Shown here: positions 16,037 to 26,600 of the stretch, piece after piece | How the letters are laid out: every line of letters begins with the position of its first letter | How positions within the stretch are numbered: position 1 is the first letter of the stretch | IMG/VR virus record: IMGVR_UViG_3300031972_002168 | Span: 1 to 49,855 of that record | Origin: a virus | Reading direction: 5' to 3' (one strand) | DNA length: 49,855 nt | Notes under the pieces: model-generated | What the model was told of the DNA's origin: nothing | The model's database searches: none | Seen by the model: only the letters and a program-made list of their open reading frames with translations | Program-made: the position numbers and the translations under genes

Positions 16037-17608
16037 ATGGGATTATTAGATAACACAACACATAGAGAATATTACCAAGGTAATGATTTTGGAAATTATC
16101 AATTTACATCCTTAGAAAATATTATAAATCAATTTCAAGTAGCTTATGTTGGTGAAGATAAATTAATATCAAAAATAAAAAGAGTTGATGTTGCTTTTCA
16201 TGCAATGAGAGCTTTACAAGAATTATCTTTTGATACTTTTAAATCTGTAAAATCACAGCAAATAGATCTTCCACCAACACTAGTAATGCCTTTACCTCAT
16301 GATTATGTAAACTACACTAAGTTATCATGGGTTGATTCTGCTGGTATTAAACATCCTTTATATCGCACTAACGATACTAATAATCCGTTTCAAATAGATC
16401 AACACGCTGATGGTGATTATAAGTTTGATGTTGTAACTTCTGATATTGGTATTTTAGAAAACTCTGATTTTGCTGATACTACAAACGGCTGGAATATAGA
16501 ATCTAATATGCCAAACGTTTTAGACAACGTAGATCAAGGTGGTATGGGTGTTGAAGATGGTGTTTTAAAAACATCATTTCACACAAGAGGTGGTGGTGGA
16601 GCAACTAACTGGGGTTATGTTCATGTTGCTTATCAAGCTATAGATGCTACTGGTATAAACTTTTTAGATATTTCAGCGTCTGGTACTGCTGATACATTTG
16701 TAGCCTCTGCTTCACCTAATACAAATACAGCTGCAAACGTTGGTGTTTTAAGATTTGGTTTAACAAGTCAAATTCCAGATACTTCAATAAAAGCAAATAG
16801 AACAAACAATGCTACGGTTCAAGTTACATCAACTAGTCCTAATGTAGAAACTTCAATTTTTGATCTTTTTAATGTTAGTGGCGATCCAAGTTACTTAGAG
16901 TGGGTTGGTCCTACGGCTGTTGGCTCAACTACAAGCGATGAAGAATTAATAAGTGTAGATGTAAGTCAATACAATACAGTTTACGCGGTTATAGTTTCTT
17001 ACGTAGACTTCAACGTACCAGCTAGTGCGTCACAAACAAAACAAACAGGACAAGCTGCTTTTAAGGCAAATTCAATAGATAACGTAATTGTATCTCAAAC
17101 AGAAGCTTCTAATAATTTAAAGCCAAAACCTGGTAATGAAAAAAATTCATCTACTTGGGATAGCTACAAGTCTCATACACCTTCGGAAAACAATACAAAC
17201 GATTATCAAGATTATCAAAACGATATATATTGGCCTAACGAAGGTAAAAGATATGGTTTAGATCCAAAGCATGCTCAAGTAAATGGTAGTTTTTACATAG
17301 ATCAAAGATTAGGAAGAATACATTTTAGCTCTAATGTTTCCGGAAAACCAGTGATATTAGATTATATAAGTGATAGTCTTGGTACAGATGCTGAAATGCA
17401 AGTACATAAGTTTGCTGAAGAAGCAATGTATAAATATATAATGTACGCTATATTATCTACAAGAGCTAACACAAACGAAAATGTTGTACGTAGATATAAA
17501 AAAGAAAGATTTGCAGCTATAAGAACTGCAAAATTAAGATTATCTAGTATTAAACTAGAAGAAATTACTCAAATTTTAAGAGGTAAATCAAAACAAATAA
17601 AACACTAG
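16037..17608 (+). CDS. Tail tubular-like protein with inserted carbohydrate-binding-like domain
   Basis: 523 residues. Residues 1-135 (FTSLENIINQFQVAYVGEDK, FHAMRALQELSFDTFKSVKS, LVMPLPHDYVNYTKLSWVD) and about 365-523 (DPKHAQVNGSFYIDQRLGRI through EEITQILRGKSKQ) form one recognisable adaptor or tail-tube fold of marine Bacteroidota podoviruses. Between them, roughly residues 138-350, is a Gly/Ser/Thr-rich beta domain beginning ENSDFADTTNGWNIES and including a GGGGATNWGYVHVAYQ strand, like CBM4/9-type jelly rolls. The core would extend the portal into the short tail; the insert would project from the tail and could bind cell-surface glycans. Family and insert are inferred from pattern, not search. 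Confidence 0.6.
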   Translation: MGLLDNTTHREYYQGNDFGNYQFTSLENIINQFQVAYVGEDKLISKIKRVDVAFHAMRALQELSFDTFKSVKSQQIDLPPTLVMPLPHDYVNYTKLSWVDSAGIKHPLYRTNDTNNPFQIDQHADGDYKFDVVTSDIGILENSDFADTTNGWNIESNMPNVLDNVDQGGMGVEDGVLKTSFHTRGGGGATNWGYVHVAYQAIDATGINFLDISASGTADTFVASASPNTNTAANVGVLRFGLTSQIPDTSIKANRTNNATVQVTSTSPNVETSIFDLFNVSGDPSYLEWVGPTAVGSTTSDEELISVDVSQYNTVYAVIVSYVDFNVPASASQTKQTGQAAFKANSIDNVIVSQTEASNNLKPKPGNEKNSSTWDSYKSHTPSENNTNDYQDYQNDIYWPNEGKRYGLDPKHAQVNGSFYIDQRLGRIHFSSNVSGKPVILDYISDSLGTDAEMQVHKFAEEAMYKYIMYAILSTRANTNENVVRRYKKERFAAIRTAKLRLSSIKLEEITQILRGKSKQIKH

Positions 17609-17611
17609 CAC

Positions 17612-20600
17612 ATGCCAGAGATGAAGCGTAATTTTACCGGTGGTAAAATGAACAAAGATCTTAATGTAAGACTTGTTCCACCAGGTGAATATAGAGATGC
17701 TATGAATATAGAAATATCAACTTCAGATTCTTCTGATGTTGGTACTATTCAAAATATATCAGGTAATATTAAAGGTTGTAATTATAATGCCGCGTCACAG
17801 TATGTAGCGGCTAACAATACTAATTTTACTTACGTAAGTCAAACAGAAAATCCAGTTAAACCAGGTTCAACAACAGTAGCGTCTATATCTGACGAAAAAA
17901 ATAATTCTTTATATTGGTATGTTGCAGGACCAGCTTTTGAAGTTCCAAAAGATTTAGGTCCTACTGCAGATGGCGGTTTTAATGCTTCTACATCTTTTAA
18001 AGATATGATTATGCGTACTAATCACGATGTAAAAGTTTCTCCATCAAGATGTCAACCTGTATTTGTTGATCAATTTGCTTATTGCGCTGCTAATATAGCC
18101 GCAGATACCTCTACAGATACTATACTTCTTTATAGTCAAGATATCGATGGCAACGTTGGTGTAGATGAATCTATGTACGACAACATACAAGTTGGTATGA
18201 AAGTAACTGGTACAAGATGGGATCAAGATGTTTTAATTAAAGAATTTTCAAGTACTGTAGTAGGAGTTGGTTTTAAGAAAAAAATATCAGCAGTTTACGA
18301 GTCTGATACTGCTAACATTACACAAGCAGGTACTACTCAAATTATAGGACCAGGGCCAATTGGTAATGTAACTACTGGATTAAGACTTAGAACTTGGGAC
18401 AACGGTTTATCTTGTGAGTTTACTGATCCTTCAGATGGAGGTTTTAAAGCCAATACAGCTATAAATCAATATCCACCACCAGCAGGTCAAATTCAATTTT
18501 GGTATCCAGGAAGTCAAGCTATAGGCGGACCACAACTTCCAAACCTACCAACAGCATTTCAAAATACCCCTCCTACAAACTTAGTTGTTGGCGCAACTGT
18601 TAAAATTAAAAACGCAATTAGTGGTAATAATATTAGTAATCCTCAATATGATTTTGCTACACAACAGTGGAACTACGTAGATCAAGTTGGTACAATAACA
18701 AATGTTCGACTTGTTACTCTTGATATAGCTCCTTGTGTTGGCTCAGGTACAAAACAAGTGTGGTTAATAGATGTTGATGGATACGGTAACAGTATAAATA
18801 TAGGTAACGGTTTTATTGACTTTGTCGCTAGTGACGCTTGTGGCGCTATAAACCCAGCTACTGGACTAACATATTCAACAGCGCCGCCGGCAACTTCATC
18901 TCCACAGTTTACAAGTTACTATGATCCTTTTGGTCAAGTACAAACTGTAAATCCTTTGTGGTATGGCTGTACTGATCCTACTGCAAATAATTATAGTTCG
19001 TTAGCATATTACGACAACGGAACCTGTGCTTATTGCACGCCGTCTGATAGTCAGCTTTATACTTATAAAGAACTTGTTGCAGAAATACTAGCTCCAGATA
19101 TTCAAGTTCCAATACCTACTAATAGAATAAATATTACACAGTCTATATCTGGTGTTTCCGTGTTTTTTGCAAACGCATACGATATGTTGCGTGATGCTAA
19201 TGGTACTGCTATTCCTAATGTTAAGTTAAAAATAAATAATTCTAGTGGTGCTGGTAAATATTTTGTAAACAATTCTTGTGTTGATACTACTACGTTAACA
19301 TCTCCAAATCAAACTTTTCTTGATATAGTTGATTGTGATGATATGACTACACCTAACAATGCGCAGGGTTTTAACAGGCCTAAATACACGCTTACTTTTG
19401 ATCTTGTTGGCGCAAACACTGGTTTAAAGTCAATAACAATAAGTGATACTGTTGATTTATCAAGTGTTAATACAGTATGCTTTGAATCTGAAAGAATTTT
19501 AAATTTAGATCCTAATAGATTAATTACAGGTGTTAATATTATTGATAATTTATTATTTTGGACTGATAACTTTACAGAGCCTAAAAAAATAAATATAGAT
19601 CGTAGTATAAAAGGAACTGATCCTCGAGGTAATAAACATACTTTACTTATAAATGAATTAGCAGATATAAACACTTCAAACAACGAAGTAATACGCCAAG
19701 AACATGTTAATGTTATTAAAGGAGCGCCTAAACATCCTTTAACTTTAGATCTTTTAACAGGTAGAGATGAAAACTTAATATATACTGGTGTAATTAATAC
19801 TAGTGTTGATCCAGATTTTATAGGTGGTGTAAATACTTCTTCTATAGTTAGTAGTAGCAATCAAAATGTAATACATGATTTTAGTGATTTACAAGTTGAC
19901 GATACTATTAGACTTGTTATAGAGCAAGATATAAACGCTGCCAACTATAGTAGTATAAGTAATTTTAGTTTAAGCTGGAAACAAGGAGATTTTTTATTAC
20001 TAAAAGAATTTACAGATAGCGTAGGTAGTTCAGGCAGTGGTTTAGTTCCTGATTTGGTACCACTTGATGATCACACTATACGGTGCAAGATAACAGATTG
20101 GTCTGGTAATAGTTTTACCTCTAACAGTGCTTCTATAACATATGGTTCTCAATATCAGTCAGGTTCTAGCACAGGAGTTGCTGTTGTAGAAGTTGTTGTT
20201 GTTAGTATACCCTCGCGTCCTCCAGTACCAGAATTTGGATTAAACAACAATGAATTAAAATATGTAGTAGATTTAGAATCTAAAAAAGAACCTATATTTG
20301 AAAATAAATTTCCAAGATTTTCTTATAGATATAAATATCAAGACGGTGAATATTCAGCTTTTGCACCTTGGTCTGATGTTGCTTTTGCCGCTGGTAATCT
20401 TAATTTTGATGCTAAATACGGTTGGAATAACGGCATGATAAATAATGCTATAGAAATAAAGCTTAAAAACTTCACTAACAATATTCCTTTAGATGTTTCA
20501 GAGATAGATATATTATATAAAGAAGAAGGATCTCCTAATTGTTACATAGTAGAAACTATTAGCCCTTTAGATCCTTCTCCTGGACAAGTTCGTGGTGGTA

Positions 20601-23600
20601 GAGGTACAGTTCTTTTTACTGATCTTCCAAACGCTTGGTACGCAAACGAGTACTCTGTAAAATCTGAAACTATAAAATCTACCGTTTCTTCTAATCAACT
20701 TTTACGACCTTGGGACAATGTGCCTAAAAAAGCTTTAGCACAAGAAGTTACTGGTAATAGAATTATTTATGGTAACTACGAGCAGGGTTATAATTTAGGT
20801 AATTATAAACCTCAATTTAAATCTTATGTAACATCTTGGATTAATAAAAGTAAAGCGGGTGTATCTGCAAAATCAATAAAATCATTAAGAGAATATAACC
20901 TTGGTGTTGTATTTACAGACAAACAAGGAAGAGAAACACCTATATTAATTAGTAACACTGGTGGTTTTAAAATAGATAAAAGTAAATCTACAGATAGCAA
21001 TAGATTAGTAGCAGGATTAGTTGGTAGTCCACCTGAAAATGTAGATTATTTTAAGTTTTTTATAAAAGAAACATCTACTGAATATTATAATTTACCTATG
21101 GATCGTTGGTATCCAGCTGAAGATGGAAACATTTGGATAGCTTTTGCTTCTTCTGATATAAACAAAGTTGATATTGATACTACTTTGTTTTTAAAAAAAG
21201 GAGATTTATATGCTGTAGAAAATTCTTATAAGTATAAAATACTAGCAATAGAAGAGCAAGCTCCAATTTTTATAAAAACAAGAAAAGTACGTATAGGAAC
21301 TGTAGTTCATAATAGCGGAAGAGAAAATGGTGGTATATTTGGAGGGGGCTTTGGTAATTCACCTAATCCAGGTGGTGTTTCTTTTTCTATGAATTTTAGT
21401 GATGGCGATTTTGGTAAATCAAGTTTATCAGATTTAGATAGTATTACAGATGATTTATATATTAACTTTTTAACCCTTGAAGATGGTAAATCTCCACTTT
21501 ACAAAATATCTAAAATAACATCAACTAGAGGTATTGACGCTAACGATGATCAATTTGAGTATTTTGTAACTATTGACAAGCCTTTTAAAGATGATATAAA
21601 CTTTATATTTGACAACCCTTTAGATCCATCTAGTGTCAAAGATAACGTTAGTGTTCAATTTACTCAAGCTTTAATAGAAAACTCTCCTAAATTTGAAGGA
21701 AGATTTTTTGTTAAAATTGCTAATGATGGAGAAATAAAATTAGATATATCTACTGGCGACTTTGAAGGCGAGTATGTAGAAACAAGTTCTAAAATGGTAT
21801 ATCTTTTAGAAGATAAAAACCCAACTTGGTACACTGGCGCAGTTTCAGGTCAAAACACAGGAAAATCACCATTAAGAAAAGTAAGTGAACAAGCTTGGTA
21901 TCATCCATACGATATTTCTACAGGACCTACAGGAACAGCAAGACCTTTACATGAATATTTTGCTCAAAATGGTTTTCCAACAAATTGGATTACATTTGAA
22001 AATACAAATAATGCTGGTGGTACAAGTCTAAGAGGTGTATTACAGTTTGGTGGAGATGCTTTTCCACAAAGAGCAGGTGAGGAAGAATACATGAGATTAA
22101 ATGCTAGGCAATGTTTTTTTGGTCAAATACCAACAACAACTACATCTGATGGTACTGAACCTGCTACATATTTTACTAGTGGTAATACTGATTTTGGTGT
22201 TCCGGTTACTGATAGTAGTACACCTGGTATTGATATGAACGCTGGAAGTGGTGTTAATTCACATGGTTATGGTCCAGATGGTCCAAGACCAAGGTTTGAT
22301 GGCGTTTGGTTTATTGATAAAAGTCATCATAATTTTTGTAGGCCTCTTACAGGTAATAACACTGATAATCTTATATGGTATCAAGGCACAGGACCTATTA
22401 GGTTTGACGTGCCTGAAAGTCAATGGATTTCAGATGTTACAGCGGCTTCAGAAGGTAATATTCCTCAACCTGATGGTATTAATAAAATTGAAGGCTTAGA
22501 CTCTAGTATTATGGAGTTAAGCTTTGGAGGTTTTGGATATAAACTTTGGGATGATGGTGGACAAAGCGATAGTTTTAACAATAAAGGTTTATGGAGAAGA
22601 ATGTACGGCAATTCATTTAATAGTAGCCCGGGCACAAGTATACTTAAAGAAGATTCTTTTTTTGGCATTGGTACTACTAACGAAAATTATCCTGCAGAAA
22701 AATCTTTTGTAAATAAAATAAATCCTGGGCTTACTTTTAAATGGAACGATGATCCTAGCGGTACACTGTACACTATATCTATGATCAAAGAAAGAAATAT
22801 AGCTACTTTCCATAAAGAAAGTGGCAAGCTTTTTGGTAATATAGGTGGAACAAATTTTGATGATTATAATAACAAAATATACACAAAGCACTTTATAACA
22901 AATCCTGCTAATTATCTTAAAAACTGGAAAATTACTGTTCAACCAGAAATGAAGTGGAATCCAGCTGGTCCTGTTGGAAATAGAATACCTACTGGTTTAA
23001 GGATAGGTGAAGAATTTGAAAACCTTACAGGAAACTCAACAACAAGTGGAAATAACGTTATTACAGTTCAAAATGGACAGTTAGATAGTATAAAACTAGG
23101 TATGACGGTTCACGGTACTAATATTGCTAACTTTTCAAAAATTATAAGTATAGATGGAACAAATGTAACTTTAGATAAAGATGCTACTGGAACTGGATCA
23201 AGTTTAACTTTACAGTTTGGTTTTACTATAAGATTTGTTAGCAGTAACACACTTAACAATGATTTTTCAAACTGGACGCCGACAGTTGGTGATCCACATA
23301 TAGTAGTTGATAGTATACAAGCTACTTGCGCTGAAAACAATGAATTTGGGCAAAGGTATACACTTAGCAAAGGTATGAGATTATTTGCATACAACGATAT
23401 TACAACTAGTGGTAGCGCTGTAAACCCAGGAAATGATTATCGTGGCCATAGCAATTGTATTGTAAAAGAAGTTGGAAAATTTGACGGAGATCTTGGTGGT
23501 TACAAAATAACTTTAGCTGGTTATACTTCGCCACTTATACCTGCAGATGTTTTACCTACCGCTTTTACAGCTGGCACAACGATGCAGTTTGATCAAGTAA

Positions 23601-26600
23601 CTATGAACAGTGCTAGTAACAACACAGAAAGAAATAGTGATGTTTGTTTTGATTACCGACAGAAAATGACAACTCAAAATTTAACTCCAAATATTGAAGC
23701 TAAAACAGCTGGTATTGGAGCTGTTGGTTATAAACTATCAATGTTAGAACCTGTGGAAACTTATGAAGATGGTGGTGTTTTACCTCCAAACCCTTATGTT
23801 TGGGAGACAGAACCTAAAAGCGATGAAGGATTAGATGTTTATTATGAAATAAGTGAAAGTAATCCAATTTATTTAACTCCAGAAACTATAAACATAGCTA
23901 TTCCAATTGGTTCGTCAGTGCAGTTTGGCGCAAGTGGAGAAAATGCTGGTTCACTAGCAGATGATCCTGTACAACTTACAGTCACAGAAATAACTTTTGA
24001 TAATATAATTACTTTATCAAGACCTATTTATGTTGGAAGTGGCAACGGCGTTGGAACCGCACCTTATACAACCGCAAGTGGTGTTGAAATACAACCGGTA
24101 AAAAATGGAGATTCTATAAAAATAACAAGGCCTAGTGGCGTTGTATTTAATGTAAAAATAGATCAAGCCGTAGGTCCTTATGATCAAGGTTCTTTTACAA
24201 GAAGATTTAAACTAATGTCATCATCAATATATAATAGTGATTATTATTTAAATTGGCACAATTGTTATTCTTTTGGAAACGGTGTTGAATCTAATAGAAT
24301 TAGAGATAACTTTAGTTTACCTTTCATGTTAAATGGAGTTAAAGTTTCTACAACTTCAGAGCAAGATTACAAAGAAGAAAGAAGGAAGCACGGTTTAATA
24401 TATTCTGGAATATATAATTCTACATCAGGCGTTAATAATTTAAATCAGTTTATACAAGCTGAAAAAATAACAAAAGATTTAAACCCTGCTTATGGTAGTA
24501 TACAAAAGCTACACGCTGGCTGGGGTAGTGGTGGTGATTTAATATCTCTTTGCGAAGATAGAGTTGTTAAAATACTAGCTAATAAAGATGCTTTATTCAA
24601 TGCCGATGGAAATCCTAATGTTGTAGCTACAGATAAAGTTTTAGGTACAGCAACTCCTTATGCTGGTAAAAATGGTATATCTAAAAATCCAGAATCATTT
24701 GCTTCGTATTCTTATAGAGCTTACTTTACAGATAAAGTTAGAGGTAAAGTCATGAGATTATCTAAAGATGGTTTAACACCTATATCTGACGCTGGTATGA
24801 GAGATTGGTTTAGAGATAACTTAAAGTTTAACGCTACAAATTATCAAGCTTATCCATCTGCACACTCGCAACATGTTAATGATAAGTTGATCGGTAGTTA
24901 TGATGATAAAAAACAAGAGTATAACCTTACTATCAAGGTAATGCCAAGGCCTAGTAAAACTATTACATATAGAGAAGATGTTAAAGGTTGGACTACTTTT
25001 AAATCTTATATATCTGAAATGTCAAAAAGTTGTAATAATGAATATTATACTTTTAATCAAGGTGATTTATGGATACATCATATTGAAGGTACTGCCAGAA
25101 ATAATTTTTATGGAGCGCAATACTATTCAAGCTTTAAAGTTATTTTAAACGATGCGCCAGGAACTGTTAAAACTTTTCACACTTTAAATTACGAAGGATC
25201 TCAATCTAAAGTTGATAAAATGTTGTCATACGATACTTATGATCTTACTTCTTGGGATAACGCAACACAGTCTTATACTTCTGCTACAAATACCTATGTA
25301 AATAATGAGCATTATAATTTAGATAATAAAATTGGTTGGTTTGTTAGAAATATAAAAACCGACATGGAAGAAGGTTCTTTAAATGAATTTATAAAGAAAG
25401 AAGGAAAATGGTTTAACTATATAAAAGGTAAAAAGCAAACAAAATCTGGTTTTGGTGCTGGTGGTTTTGATAGTGCTGATATTTCTTTTCAAGGAATAGG
25501 TATACTACAACAAGGACAGGCGGTAGCAAGTGTGTTTGGTTGTACAAACCCTACAGCGTTTAATTACAATGCTGCGGCTAATGTTGATAACGGTACTTGT
25601 GAAGCCGTAGTAAATGGCTGTATGGATCCTTTAGCTGATAATTACAACTCAGCTGCAAATACAGATGCAGGTTGTATATTTGTAGGTTGTATGGATATTT
25701 CTTATCAAGAGTATAATCCTTTAGCGAATGATGGTGATCAAAGTGTCGAGTGTGTAAATATAGCTATATATGGATGTACAGACACGACTCAATTTTCAAG
25801 TGGCGGAAGTTTTTATCCTAACTATACTAACGCTGACAGTAGTTATTATGCTCCTTGTAATGAAACTAATTCACCTGGCAGTTGTGTTAGTGGTCAAATA
25901 GGTGATAATTGTTGTTGTCAACCAACTATAATAGGTTGTACAGATGCTAGCAAATTTAATTATAACGCTAGTGCTAATGTAGATGATCAATCGTGTATTG
26001 ATATATTAAATGGTTGTATAGATCCTATAGCGGCAAATTATAACAGCGCAGCTAACACCGATGATGGCAGTTGCTTTTTCAATGGTTGTACAGATCCTTT
26101 AGCTGTTAACTATGATGCAACTATCCTTGCTAGCGGTGGTACTGATGATGGTAGTTGTACATATCAATTAGATGGTTGTACAGACCCAACTGCGTTTAAC
26201 TACGATTCAAATGCTACTGATGACGATGGTTCTTGTATTCCAGTTGTAAATGGTTGCACAGATAGTACAGCATTTAATTATGATTCTACCGCTAATATCG
26301 ACGATGGCTCTTGTGAAGATGTAGTGTACGGATGTACTGATCCTACTCAAGTTAATTATAGTGCGCTTGCAAACACAGATGATGGTTCTTGTATTTTGCC
26401 TGTAAATGGTTGTACAGATCCAAACGCAGATAACTATGATGCTAATGCTAATGTTGATGATGGCAGCTGTACATATCCTACTGTAAATGGCTGTACAGAT
26501 GCTACGGCAAACAACTATGATCCATTGGCGAATACTGATGATGGTTCATGTACATATGATTTGGCTGGTTGTACAGATCCAGCGGCTAATAATTATGATG

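Noticed and set aside
19309-19860. Minus-strand open frame of 183 codons
   Set aside because: It lies wholly inside the giant tail gene, has no coherent domain pattern, and the plus-strand frame carries clear family motifs here (FWTDNFTEPKK).
22248-22712. Short plus-strand open frames inside the giant tail gene
   Set aside because: They are out-of-frame shadows with Leu/Ile-rich low-information content and no leader.
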